Positions 35,111 to 43,606 of a stretch of 64,000 nucleotides of DNA are shown piece by piece; positions within the stretch are counted from its first letter, which is position 1, and each line of letters begins with the position of its first letter. The DNA lies in NCBI GenBank assembly GCA_023255955.1, contig JAGDWD010000007.1:197929-261928 (forward strand). Direction: 5' to 3'. Under the pieces are notes generated by a model. That model was not told where the DNA came from. It worked only from the letters and a program-made list of their open reading frames with translations, and made no database searches. The translations under genes and the position numbers were made by a program. Source of the DNA: Desulfurococcales archaeon (GTDB lineage: Archaea; Thermoproteota; Thermoprotei_A; Sulfolobales; NBVN01).

Positions 35111-35692
35111 CTAGCTACGTAGTGCTCGGTACGTATATACCCATCTCTGGAGGGCTGTTACTCCGAGTATGAGTAAGAGTAGTGTGAGGACGTAGTTGGT
35201 GATGTGGGCACCTAGGAAGTGGTGGACTAGGAAGACCACTATGAAGCTGATGCTCCTGAACTCCCTAGTCATGAACCCGATCTCCTTAATACCTGTAACA
35301 CCTAGGGACTCAGCTCTAGCTCTTATGTAGCTTACTGTGAGCGATAATACCGTGATCACGTAAACAAGTAGGAAGTCGCAGCCTAAGAAGTAGAATGCTG
35401 AAACGATGGCGGCATCACTTACCCTATCCACTACGGAGTCGAGGAAAGCCCCGCTCTTACTTGCTTCACCACGTAGCCTAGCTACCGACCCGTCTAGGGC
35501 ATCCATAAGAAAAGAAATGGAGGCCAATACCCCAGCCAACAAGGAGTTCCTGGACGTCCAAGCTACTACTGGGGTAAGTATTGAGAAGATTAGCCCAGAT
35601 AACGTCAAGGTGTTCGGATTTACTGGGGCTACGTATCTAGCCACTCTCAGAGCTACGTCCCTCAACCTCTCTCTAAGGTAGGTTAACCCCAT
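35111..35692 (-). CDS. CDP-alcohol phosphatidyltransferase (archaetidyl-inositol phosphate synthase type)
   Basis: This 193-residue polytopic membrane enzyme has the CDP-alcohol phosphotransferase signature D-G-x2-A-R-x8-G-x3-D-x3-D, seen as LDGSVARLRGEASKSGAFLD followed by SVVDRVSD (about residue 70). Such enzymes move a polar head group onto CDP-archaeol; the size and sequence resemble archaeal archaetidylinositol-phosphate synthase. It is transcribed alone toward the left; the 35111 end faces the small membrane protein. Confidence 0.88.
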   Translation of the reverse strand: MGLTYLRERLRDVALRVARYVAPVNPNTLTLSGLIFSILTPVVAWTSRNSLLAGVLASISFLMDALDGSVARLRGEASKSGAFLDSVVDRVSDAAIVSAFYFLGCDFLLVYVITVLSLTVSYIRARAESLGVTGIKEIGFMTREFRSISFIVVFLVHHFLGAHITNYVLTLLLLILGVTALQRWVYTYRALRS

Positions 35693-35876
35693 AGGTTATC
35701 CAAACTCATATCCTGAGATAAAAGAAATCTAAACTACCTACCTGAGACACCGGAGGATTATTCAGCAAAGTTAAACTACATCACCTACTAAAGCATCAGA
35801 TCCCGGATTCCTCAACATCTAAGCTAGATGTGGTATCAGCATTTTTAAGCTAGATCCTTTATGGGTCGGTTCTTAT

Positions 35877-35957
35877 CGTTTGTTATGTGGTGACTTGGTT
35901 GTTGAGTCTATACTCTGAGGACCCACTCAACATCCACTGATCAAAAACAGAACAGCC
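35877..35957 (-). mobile_element. short end scar of the TnpB element, copy C
   Basis: The 17-mer TCAAAAACAGAACAGCC (35941-35957) is identical to the outer end of copy A, and CGTTTGT (35877-35883) matches the other end. Between them is an 8-bp inverted repeat, TGTTGAGT at 35900-35907 and ACTCAACA at 35925-35932. No coding remnant is left. The element lies in a 411-bp gap (35693-36103) that otherwise shows no gene. Confidence 0.45.
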
Positions 35958-36103
35958 ACTCAATGACTGTGACATTGCTGGGTAAATTGAGTGGGAATAC
36001 CTAGATGTGATAGATTGTACATATAAAGACCAGCAAGAATGAGCATCTAAACATTATACTTAATAGCTCTCTACACCCACAACTAAGGAGTGGACGAGCT
36101 GTA

Positions 36104-38116
36104 TTGAAAGCTATGAGAGCACCGCTTTGGTGGTGTCACACCTGCAACGTACCGCTGAGAGAGCCTCAATGCTCTAAATGCGGTGGTAGGGGGTCCGAAG
36201 TTATCTTAACAGACCCTGGCGATGTTAGGCCCGCTTTTGAGGGTGATCTCAGGTTCATATATGAGGCATTAGACTACGAGTTCAGTGATGCAGGTATCGG
36301 TAACTTACTGGGGATCGGGAGTATCGGTGTTTACCTCAACAAAGTCCCGTTCATCGATGACATGAAGGAGGTCATAGTCGGAGGTGTTGTCGTAGGGAGG
36401 CTGTACTTTGATATAGCCTCTATGAGGTGGCGCTGGCGACTCTCTGAAGCTTCGACGAGGATCCTAGTTGACTACGGTAGGATCAGCTACGTCGTCAGGG
36501 ACGGGGTGAAACCATTGGAGATAGTGGGGCAGTGTGAAGTTGAGGGGGAGCAGATACCGGTGGTCGATCCGGGAGGGAGGTTAGTAGCCCTTGCTGTGTG
36601 CCGTAAAGGTGTCTATAGGGTTCAGAAGCTTTTTAGGAGGGAACTGAGGTACCCGACCTTAAGTCCTAGACCCACCCTAAAGGATCTCGCTAAGGCTAAC
36701 GAGTACCACATCAGGAGACTCACCTCAGTAGCTTCATCCAAGATCTACAGTATCTGGGAGAAGGTACGAAAACCGTTAGTTGCTTCATACTCAGGAGGTA
36801 AGGACTCACTCGTTTCACTGGACATCTGCCTAAGAGCCGGGTTTGAGCCGAGGTTACTGTTTAACGATACCGGTCTCGAGCTTCCGGAGACCTTAAGAAA
36901 CGTGGAGGAGGTCTCGAAAAGATACTCTCTAGTACTTGACTACGTAAGCTCCGGTGAGAGGTTCTGGGAGTCTCTGGGGACCTTCGGCCCACCAGCCAGG
37001 GACTATAGATGGTGTTGTAAGGTCGTGAAGCTAGCCGCTATCGCCAGGTACTACAGGGAAAACTACCGCGACGGTGCCCTAGTAATAATTGGGCAGAGAG
37101 CCTACGAATCCCTGAGTAGATTCCGCTCAGGTTACCTATGGAGGAATAAGTGGCTTCCCTCAGTCCTCAACCTCTCCCCGATCCAGCAATGGGATCAGCT
37201 TACTGAGTGGTTATACATCTTAGAGAACAAGCTCCCCTATAACTACCTCTACGAAGAAGGGTTTGACAGGCTTGGTTGCTACCTCTGCCCAGCAGCTAAC
37301 ATAGCTGAATACTGCTTAATAGAGAAGCTCCACCCTGATTTATGGAGTAGGTGGTACTCTAAGCTCACTGAGTGGCAGAGAGTTGTAGGCCAGCCCTATG
37401 AGTGGGTAAGATACCACTTGTGGAGATGGTTAAGAAAGGACTCACCAGGAAGGAGAAGAATCTACAGCTACCTAGGAATACCTGAAGTAATGGAGGGCAC
37501 CCCATCAGATAGAGAGTCACCACTTAGGGGTTCCCGCCTAGGCCTAACAGTTAAGTTCACTGATGGGTCGTACATCGTGGAGTCAGAGGGTTTAGACCTC
37601 GTTGAGCCGGTAATATCGCAGAGAACTACTATCGGACTAGTTAGGACGGTAAACAAGGAAGAAGGCGTAGTAGTACTTGAAGGTCCTGGTAAAGCAGGTG
37701 CTGGCAGGGTCTTACTAAGCAAGAATAAAGCTGTAGTGAGCGGTAAGGACTCGGAGGACCTAGCGTATGGCATCGTTAAGTTAGTTACTAGATGGTATAA
37801 GTGCACAGCATGCGGGAACTGTTCTTACTGGTGCCCTAACGGAGCGATAACCATATCTCAAGGCAGGCCCCTCACAGATCAGAGGAGGTGTAGCTCGTGT
37901 CGGGTTTGTTTAGAGGTCTGTCCACTAACCTCTGTATATGTTGATAGAGTGGAGAGATACAAGCTAGGCCATCTCTTTAGACCCAAAAAGAGATCTGAGA
38001 CACGGTTCGTCCTCGAGCTATACCGGGCTCTAGCAGCTAGGACTATGAGCTCACGTAAAGAAACATCAACGCAATACGAACTAGATGGACTTAAATTCTT
38101 TCTCGAACTCATCTAG
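36104..38116 (+). CDS. PAPS-reductase-family protein with zinc ribbon, PUA-like and 2[4Fe-4S] ferredoxin domains
   Basis: This 670-residue multidomain protein begins with a zinc ribbon (WCHTCNVPLREPQCSKCGG). The PAPS-reductase/ATP-pyrophosphatase core has the PP-loop VASYSGGKDSLVSLD (about residue 229), then DYRWCCKVVKLA and an iron- or zinc-binding Cys set (GCYLCPAANIAEYC). A PUA-like segment follows (about residues 515-560, GPGKAGAGRVLLSKNKAVVSG). The C-terminus is a two-cluster ferredoxin (CTACGNCSYWCPNG and CSSCRVCLEVCPL). The chemistry is probably sulfur transfer to an RNA or small molecule. TTG 36104 and ATG 36113 are both possible starts. Confidence 0.85.
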   Translation: MKAMRAPLWWCHTCNVPLREPQCSKCGGRGSEVILTDPGDVRPAFEGDLRFIYEALDYEFSDAGIGNLLGIGSIGVYLNKVPFIDDMKEVIVGGVVVGRLYFDIASMRWRWRLSEASTRILVDYGRISYVVRDGVKPLEIVGQCEVEGEQIPVVDPGGRLVALAVCRKGVYRVQKLFRRELRYPTLSPRPTLKDLAKANEYHIRRLTSVASSKIYSIWEKVRKPLVASYSGGKDSLVSLDICLRAGFEPRLLFNDTGLELPETLRNVEEVSKRYSLVLDYVSSGERFWESLGTFGPPARDYRWCCKVVKLAAIARYYRENYRDGALVIIGQRAYESLSRFRSGYLWRNKWLPSVLNLSPIQQWDQLTEWLYILENKLPYNYLYEEGFDRLGCYLCPAANIAEYCLIEKLHPDLWSRWYSKLTEWQRVVGQPYEWVRYHLWRWLRKDSPGRRRIYSYLGIPEVMEGTPSDRESPLRGSRLGLTVKFTDGSYIVESEGLDLVEPVISQRTTIGLVRTVNKEEGVVVLEGPGKAGAGRVLLSKNKAVVSGKDSEDLAYGIVKLVTRWYKCTACGNCSYWCPNGAITISQGRPLTDQRRCSSCRVCLEVCPLTSVYVDRVERYKLGHLFRPKKRSETRFVLELYRALAARTMSSRKETSTQYELDGLKFFLELI

Positions 38117-38458
38117 AGACATCCTAGATAGAGCAGCGAGCTCCTCTATGATCTCAGACGATACCTCCCCCAAATCCTTCATGACCACAAAGAACCTTCT
38201 ATCGACTACGTTGCTATCTATCCACTCTATATCGTAGCTAACAATATACACATCGAGGTCTCCATAGTCAGAAAGCTCGGGCTTTATATCCGCAAGCTTC
38301 TCTCTAGTAACCACGAGATCGGACTTTTTAGGGTCCCACAACTCCAGAGCCCGCACCATCAAGCTTCTAACTACATCCTCAACACTACCCTCAACTACCT
38401 CCCTACCCTTCACCTCCCCGAGCTCTATCCGAGCAATGAGCACCCCCATAATCAACAC
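38081..38458 (-). CDS. small conserved archaeal protein, possibly DUF2286
   Basis: This 125-residue soluble protein reads as a mixed alpha/beta fold: IARIELGEVKGREVVEGSVED, then LDVYIVSYDIEWIDSNVVDRRFFVV and an acidic C-terminal helix (LAALSRMSLDEFEKEFKSI). The pattern reminds me of the crenarchaeal DUF2286 family, but I cannot confirm this. The start is ATG 38458 or Met4. It overlaps the upstream CinA-like gene by seven bases and its 3' end overlaps the convergent PAPS-reductase gene by 36. Confidence 0.65.
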   Translation of the reverse strand: MLIMGVLIARIELGEVKGREVVEGSVEDVVRSLMVRALELWDPKKSDLVVTREKLADIKPELSDYGDLDVYIVSYDIEWIDSNVVDRRFFVVMKDLGEVSSEIIEELAALSRMSLDEFEKEFKSI

Positions 38459-39255
38459 CTGAACTCCTTGATAGAACCACCAAGCTTAACAATCTCACTA
38501 CCTATCTTTTCACATATCTCCCTAACTAATCTACGAGCATCTCCAGGCGTTTGCGACGTTGTCGACACATATATCTCCAGTATCGGGCCAGCCACCTCAT
38601 GACCCTTAGGGTGGGATTTTATATATGTAGAACCATACTCCTCTGAGAATCTCCTCAGTATGGGAGCTGCTGCGGCCTCCGGAACGCCAACAATGACGAG
38701 AGAACCTTCAGCGAATTCGAGGTTTACGTGTCCTGCTACGATTTTCTCGACATAGTTCAACCACATCTCCTCCATCTCTCTGGGAACACCGGGAAGGCAG
38801 ACCAGTACGGTTTTACCGTGAGTGATTAAAGCCCCGGGTGCTGTTCCAACAGGGTTGTATATGGCTTCAGCGCCCTCTGGGAGATAGGCCATTTTAAGTC
38901 TCTCTTTAGTTAGCTCTAATCTCCTCCCTGAGAGCCTCTCCTTCAGGATTTCGAGTGCTCTATCATTAAGTACGAGCGGTCTACCCAGAGCCTCTGCCAC
39001 AGCCTCTAACGTGATGTCATCGTATGTAGGACCTAGACCCCCCGAAGTTACTATTAGGTCTGGGCCGTACCTATCTATGACGTAACGAAGTACATCCGCT
39101 ATCAGCTTCTTATCGTCAACTAGAGAGACTACTCCCTCCACCTTAAAGCCGATCTGGCTAAGCCTCCTACCTAAGAACGCTGCGTTAGTGTTTACTACTA
39201 GACCGCGAACTACTTCCGTACCGAGGGTAAATATCCACGCACGTCGCTCCTCCAT
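38452..39255 (-). CDS. CinA N-domain (MoaB/MogA-like) NMN deamidase-related protein
   Basis: This 267-residue protein has the molybdopterin-binding fold of CinA's N-terminal half: LGTEVVRGLVVNTNAAFLGRRL, VTSGGLGPTYDDITLEAVA and PGAPGA-like VGTAPGALI, LVCLPGVPREMEEMW. It lacks the C-terminal amidohydrolase domain of bacterial CinA, as is normal for archaeal members annotated as NMN deamidase-related. The activity is probably nucleotide pyrophosphatase or unknown. It lies between pepQ and the DUF2286-like gene on the same strand. Confidence 0.87.
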   Translation of the reverse strand: MEERRAWIFTLGTEVVRGLVVNTNAAFLGRRLSQIGFKVEGVVSLVDDKKLIADVLRYVIDRYGPDLIVTSGGLGPTYDDITLEAVAEALGRPLVLNDRALEILKERLSGRRLELTKERLKMAYLPEGAEAIYNPVGTAPGALITHGKTVLVCLPGVPREMEEMWLNYVEKIVAGHVNLEFAEGSLVIVGVPEAAAAPILRRFSEEYGSTYIKSHPKGHEVAGPILEIYVSTTSQTPGDARRLVREICEKIGSEIVKLGGSIKEFRC

Positions 39256-39327
39256 GAACTCACCAGTTACTACCTGCTTAACAACTTTAACTACTTGCTA
39301 CTTGCTCCTCCAGGAGGTGTCAGGTTC

Positions 39328-40428
39328 CTATACCTCTATGATTGTTCTGAGACTATTGAGGACCTCAGCCCCATACTTCCTAACTAACACCATGTTCTCT
39401 ATCCTAACACCGAACTTACCTGGGATGTACACACCCGGTTCTATAGTTACGACCATGCCTTCCCTGAGGACATCCTTAGATCCCTGAGCTATCCTAGGCT
39501 TCTCATGTACCTCTATACCTACCCCATGCCCGAGAGAGTGAATGAAGTACTTTCCGTAGCCAGACTTCCTAATGATGTCCCTTGCCTTCCCATCAACTTC
39601 CTCAGCAGATACACCATCCTTCACAAAGTCTATAGAGACAGCTACAGCCTCGGACACCACCTCTACAACCTTCTTCACCTCCCCTACGTTACCGACTAAA
39701 ATGGTCCTAGTTAGGTCAGAGGAGTAGCTACTAACCTGAGCCCCCAAATCCATAACCGCAATATCATCCTTTCCTAGTGTTCTATCAGTTACAGTCGCGT
39801 GAGGGTACGCCGCGTTCGGCCCGAAAGCTACGATCGTCTCGAAAGCCAGTCCATCAGCTCCTTCAGACCTCATATGATACTCAACCAAGGCAGCTACAGC
39901 CTTCTCAGAGACCCCTGGCTTGAGCTCGTTCAACACCTTCTCAACGGATTCCTCAGTAATACGTAGTGCTTTCCTCATTAGCTCTACCTCCTCCTCGTGT
40001 TTTATTGCCCTAGCATCAGCTATTCTTTCCGAGAGGTCTAGGACGTTGGGACCCATTGTCTTCCTAATCTCATCAACTAACTTGTTGTAGGGATTGTCCA
40101 CGCCTACCTTCCTAGCACTGAGCTTCTTAAGGACCTCGGGGACGTATTCATGTGGAGGTTGGACTACGTTAAGCTCCATATCCGGTAGCTTATACGTAGC
40201 GTACGGAACAACAGTGAACTTCTCCAGTTTAATGTAGTCTAAAGCTCTCCAATAGTCTAGAGCCGGTACGAAAGCAGTCACAAACCCGTCTCTATCCACA
40301 ACGAGCACCGTTCCGGAGGATCTCGGGAACCCGGAGAGGTATACAACGTTAGAGGGCTGTGTTATTAGCAGTAGATCGACATCCGCTTCCTTAATAATTT
40401 TAAGTACCTTCTCTAGTCTCCAGCTCGT
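39328..40428 (-). CDS. pepQ: Xaa-Pro dipeptidase (M24 family)
   Basis: This M24 metallopeptidase cleaves X-Pro dipeptides. The metal ligands are visible in AVMDLGAQ (Asp), SSDLTRTILVG (Asp), HSLGHGVGIEVHE (His), VTIEPGVYI (Glu) and VRIENMVLV (Glu). The first standard start (GTG 40308) would give 326 residues and remove the first strand of the creatinase-like N-domain. In-frame codons upstream read SWRLEKVLKIIKEADVDLLLI then VVYLSGFPRSSGTV, a standard PepQ N-terminus. That stretch opens at ACG 40428, five bases after GGTGAC (40439-40434), with a stop just before it. The full length would be 366 residues. A TATA-like TATATATG is at 40461-40468. Confidence 0.9.
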   Translation of the reverse strand, partial: TSWRLEKVLKIIKEADVDLLLITQPSNVVYLSGFPRSSGTVLVVDRDGFVTAFVPALDYWRALDYIKLEKFTVVPYATYKLPDMELNVVQPPHEYVPEVLKKLSARKVGVDNPYNKLVDEIRKTMGPNVLDLSERIADARAIKHEEEVELMRKALRITEESVEKVLNELKPGVSEKAVAALVEYHMRSEGADGLAFETIVAFGPNAAYPHATVTDRTLGKDDIAVMDLGAQVSSYSSDLTRTILVGNVGEVKKVVEVVSEAVAVSIDFVKDGVSAEEVDGKARDIIRKSGYGKYFIHSLGHGVGIEVHEKPRIAQGSKDVLREGMVVTIEPGVYIPGKFGVRIENMVLVRKYGAEVLNSLRTIIEV

Positions 40429-40587
40429 AACATGTCACCATAGATTTCATAGCCTATAGCTATATATGCCTGTGAGACCTACATTAACCTTCCAGTCCTA
40501 AGAAATAAAATTCTCAATAGCGAGTCTGTACATCCTCGGATACTTACCCACATTAGTTTACGTTCACAATATTTAGAGGTTTCCGCA

Positions 40588-40752
40588 TTACTCTACAGAG
40601 CTTTCGAGGTTCTGCGGGACGTGGGTAGTAGGTAAGTCTAATTGCATGAGATCCGCATCTACTGCCAACTTACCTAGGTCCGCAGCTTTACCCCCACAGC
40701 TCAGCGAGACAGGTAGAATGGGAGTTATAGACCCGTCCATAGCAAATAGCAA
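40588..40752 (-). CDS. small hypothetical reading frame (54 residues)
   Basis: A frame from TTG 40752 (or ATG 40740) reads MDGSITPILPVSLSCGGKAA and continues with DLGKLAVDADLM to a stop at 40588. It begins 16 bases beyond the 3' end of tRNA-Pro. Composition is protein-like but I recognise nothing, and no ribosome binding site is evident. The DNA around it (40440-40767) holds no other candidate. It could be a gene remnant. Confidence 0.22.
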   Translation of the reverse strand: MLFAMDGSITPILPVSLSCGGKAADLGKLAVDADLMQLDLPTTHVPQNLESSVE

Positions 40753-40767
40753 AGAAGCGGTCCGAGG

Positions 40768-40862
40768 TGGGCCCGCGGGGATTTGAACCCCGGACCACGG
40801 GGACTTCCGCCGTATGAGGTGGGACCCGAACCCCGCATTCTGCCAAGCTAAACTACGGGCCC
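40768..40862 (-). tRNA. tRNA-Pro (CGG) with 21-nt intron
   Basis: The minus strand has acceptor GGGCCCG/CGGGCCC with discriminator A, a D-arm with GTTTAGCTTGGCAGAATGC, anticodon stem CGGGG/CCCCG and T-arm CGGGG-TTCAAAT-CCCCG. The anticodon loop reads TT-CGG-G, then a 21-nt insert, then T, giving anticodon CGG. The intron occupies 40804-40824. The first ten bases of the tRNA gene coincide with the last two sense codons and stop codon of the upstream meaB-like gene. Confidence 0.94.
40804..40824 (-). other. tRNA-Pro archaeal intron (bulge-helix-bulge site)
   Basis: This 21-nt insertion after anticodon-loop position 37 contains CCACC and GGCGG halves able to pair, as expected for a splicing-endonuclease bulge-helix-bulge substrate. 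Removing it leaves the normal 7-base loop. Confidence 0.87.
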
Positions 40863-41764
40863 TCCAGTAACTTCTTAGCTAGCCTGGTTTTTAAGCCTCT
40901 AATGGCTTCAGGTAGGATCTCCGGTTTCGAAAGTAAGTAGGTCCGGTCAAACTCCTCGAGTTCCTCTCTTATTCTATGCTGTAGTTCCTCTAGTAATGCT
41001 TCCTCCATTAGGTACTTCCTCCTATCAAGACGTTTTCTTATTCTCTCATTTTCTCTATCCTTCCTAGATACCACAGTTTTTATCGTTTCTATCAACTCCT
41101 GCAGGTTCTTCCTGTACAGTGCTGAGACCTTAACTACCGGTTTGTCCTTAACTAAAGATTTTACGTATCCATACATTAGTTCAGCCTCCGGGACATCTGC
41201 CTTATTCACTACGTAGATATCGCCCACCTCCATCATACCTGCTTTTATTACTTGAACCTCGTCTCCCAGGAAAGGCATTAACACTACCAGCACCAAGTCA
41301 CTCACCTTCAAGACACTAGTGTTAACCTGGCCAGCACCAGGTGTCTCAACTAGTATGTAGTCGTAGCCGGCAGCTTCCAAGACCTCTAGAGAGGTAATAG
41401 CTCTCAGAGGTAACGCGCGCTCGTCCTCAGCCCACACACTCCTAGCAAAAGCACTGTCAGGAATTTCAGGCATCCTAAGTCTATTACCTAGGACAGCCCC
41501 ACCTGTGAGAGGTGAGAGCGGGTCAACTAGTAGAGCGGCAACTCTATGTCCTCCACTATTAAGTTCCCTGATCAGGCTCGAGATAATTGTTGATTTACCG
41601 ACACCTTGAGGTCCTGTCACACCCACAACTACAGCCCTAGGCTCTCTAGGTAGACAATGAGATAGTTCTACGAGGACTTCTGAAGGGTTAGACTCAGCTA
41701 GAGAAAGAACTTTGGAAAGTGTAACCTTATTTCCAAGTTCCTCACAGGATCTCAGCGATATCAC
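40853..41764 (-). CDS. MeaB/ArgK-type G3E GTPase
   Basis: This 303-residue P-loop GTPase resembles MeaB/ArgK, the chaperone that protects and reloads B12-dependent acyl-CoA mutases. Motifs are GVTGPQGVGKSTIISSLI, VDPLSPLTGGAVLGNRLRM, VETPGAGQVNTSVL and VYVVNKADV-like YVVNKADVPEAE. The stretch FARSVWAEDERALPLRAI departs from the usual FIRSMATRGSLGGLA, so the mutase-contacting region is altered. Its stop codon TAG is bases 8-10 of the downstream tRNA-Pro. No mutase gene is nearby. Confidence 0.85.
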   Translation of the reverse strand: MISLRSCEELGNKVTLSKVLSLAESNPSEVLVELSHCLPREPRAVVVGVTGPQGVGKSTIISSLIRELNSGGHRVAALLVDPLSPLTGGAVLGNRLRMPEIPDSAFARSVWAEDERALPLRAITSLEVLEAAGYDYILVETPGAGQVNTSVLKVSDLVLVVLMPFLGDEVQVIKAGMMEVGDIYVVNKADVPEAELMYGYVKSLVKDKPVVKVSALYRKNLQELIETIKTVVSRKDRENERIRKRLDRRKYLMEEALLEELQHRIREELEEFDRTYLLSKPEILPEAIRGLKTRLAKKLLEGP

Positions 41765-41938
41765 CTAACCCCCAAGACCAGATAGCTCTTAGAACCTAAA
41801 AACACTGCCTTGTGGTTAATGTCTAAGCCCTAGTTATGAAGGAATGTATCTAGATGGGATGGTAAGATGGTCTACTACTACGAACCACCATCTAATCAGC
41901 AGAATATGAACACTGCTACTACCTAGGAAAATCCTAGC

Positions 41939-42769
41939 TCAGTACGTTACCTCTACTAGTAGAGCTATGAGGCTTACAGTAAGTATCCACGTCAGGGCTA
42001 CCACTAGGGATGTTGGTGGAGCTAGTACAGCCACTAGGGCTGAGGTTATAGCTGATCCTATGGCTAGAGCTAGGGCAACTCTTTTAAGAACTATCCTCGG
42101 GTGGCCGCTACGTGTTAACGACCTCAGCACCATAGCTACTAGGCTACCCCTATACTTAACATAGTCAGGTAGCTTATGGTAGACCTTAAGACCCTCATCG
42201 GTCAATCTATAGAAGACCCTCCTACCAGTTAATCTACCACCCCTTACAACCCTCTTTAAGAGCCTTAACTCATCCTCTACGTACGGCTTTAGGTAGTCTT
42301 CTAGTGTTGTAGGGCTTAACCTAGTTACGGAGGCTAGGGTACTTAACGGTAGTTCATAGCCTTTTGAAGTACCTAAAGCAACTAGGACATCGTAAAGGTA
42401 TGAGAACCTAAGTACATCCCTAGGTATATCCTGAGCAGCAGCCCTAGAGAGTGTAGTACCTGCTGAAGCCCTCCTAGAGCTACCTAGAACTGATAGTAGT
42501 GTTCCGTAAACCCTCCGGCCTTCCTCAGTAAGGCTCAGCTCACCCTCACCCTCGATTAGACCCTTCGCCCTCATCTTACGTAGCGAGTCTAGGATAGCCT
42601 TCCTCCTCTCACCAAGCACCTCCACAAGTCTATCAACAGAACACCTACCGAGGTAGCCTACCGAGAGTAAGATCCTGAGCTGAAGCCACCCCCTAGCAAA
42701 GTCTACAGCAGCGTCAACCTCCCTAAGCATAGACACAGAGTTCAGTAGCTCCACTAAATCCCCACTCAT
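41939..42769 (-). CDS. ArnR-like membrane-bound winged-helix regulator of the archaellum
   Basis: The real start is ATG 42769 (MSGDLVELLNSVSMLREVDA); the longer frame running upstream is antisense to the archaellin gene and is not coding. The 276 residues contain two winged-helix segments (LGERRKAILDSLRKMRAKGL with ELSLTEEGRRVY, and LSPTTLEDYLKPYVEDELRLLK with RRVFYRLTDEGLKVY). Two C-terminal membrane helices end the protein (VALALAIGSAITSALVAVLA and VVALTWILTVSLIALLVEV). This is the layout of ArnR/ArnR1, the one-component activators beside the Sulfolobus archaellum operon, and it is divergently placed upstream of arlB as a regulator would be. The role is inferred. Confidence 0.75.
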   Translation of the reverse strand: MSGDLVELLNSVSMLREVDAAVDFARGWLQLRILLSVGYLGRCSVDRLVEVLGERRKAILDSLRKMRAKGLIEGEGELSLTEEGRRVYGTLLSVLGSSRRASAGTTLSRAAAQDIPRDVLRFSYLYDVLVALGTSKGYELPLSTLASVTRLSPTTLEDYLKPYVEDELRLLKRVVRGGRLTGRRVFYRLTDEGLKVYHKLPDYVKYRGSLVAMVLRSLTRSGHPRIVLKRVALALAIGSAITSALVAVLAPPTSLVVALTWILTVSLIALLVEVTY

Positions 42770-42917
42770 ACTCAGCAAGATAACTACAGCACCACAGCAA
42801 ATAAGATTGAAGACCGCCAGCCCACAACCCCCGGGAACCCACACGTCGACCAGCGGTCGAAAACAACCCCAAAGGTTAAGAGGGGGGTGAGCGGTGTGAT
42901 CCGTGAGGTGCGTGCGT

Positions 42918-43568
42918 GTGAAGCCCAAGGTCAGGAGGACTAAGAGGGGTATAGTAGGTATAGAGGCGGCGATAGTCCTAATAGCCTTCGTACTAGTAGC
43001 AAGTGCTCTAGCATTCGTAGTACTAAACATGGGTATGTTCACAACACAGAAAACTAAGGAGGTAATAGCTAGGGCGTATGAAGAGTCGACGAGAGCCATA
43101 GATATAGCTGGTAACGTAATAGCGAGTACTACCGGAACTAATAGTAATAGGCAGGTAGACCTCGTAGCCATACCAATAAAGCTAACAGCAGGCTCTAGAG
43201 CTATAGACCTAAATAAGACAGCAGTAGCAATAACCGTAATATTGCCTGATGGTACAGCCAAACACACCGATAACGGATACCTATATTCAAGTGGTACAAC
43301 CTTCACAAAAACCACCGACTTTGGTCAAATTACCGGTCTCAACGAGTTGCAGGCTACGTTCGTCTACGCGAGAACCGATGAGGAAACCCCCGATAACCTA
43401 CTAGAGTCTGGTGAGATAGTACTACTAGTCTTCAAGGCACCTACTGGGACAGGGCCCTACAGTAGGATCATAGTGGAGATTAAGCCACCTCAGGGTGCTA
43501 CTATAACTATTGAGAGGATTGTACCACCTAAGATTGATAGCGACTACGTAGACCTAGATATAGGGTAG
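42918..43568 (+). CDS. arlB: archaellin, archaellum filament subunit
   Basis: This type IV pilin-like archaellin has a short basic leader ending TKRG, the cleavage site for the prepilin peptidase, followed by the hydrophobic polymerisation helix IVGIEAAIVLIAFVLVASAL, then AFVVLNMGMFTTQKTKEVI, nearly textbook for crenarchaeal archaellins. The rest is a beta-rich domain with the N-x-T sequon NKT. GAGGTG (42905-42910) lies seven bases before GTG 42918; a more upstream GTG at 42903 would add five residues. Only one archaellin gene is present. It lies 148 bp from the divergent ArnR-like gene. Confidence 0.93.
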   Translation: MKPKVRRTKRGIVGIEAAIVLIAFVLVASALAFVVLNMGMFTTQKTKEVIARAYEESTRAIDIAGNVIASTTGTNSNRQVDLVAIPIKLTAGSRAIDLNKTAVAITVILPDGTAKHTDNGYLYSSGTTFTKTTDFGQITGLNELQATFVYARTDEETPDNLLESGEIVLLVFKAPTGTGPYSRIIVEIKPPQGATITIERIVPPKIDSDYVDLDIG

Positions 43569-43606
43569 GCCTTATAAGGGTTTACCCAACCTCAGTAGGG
43601 GGTAAG

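Noticed and set aside
42770-43315. N-terminal 182 codons of the long minus-strand frame joined to the ArnR-like gene
   Set aside because: They are antisense to arlB and its promoter, have no homology signal, and a good ATG at 42769 starts the real protein.
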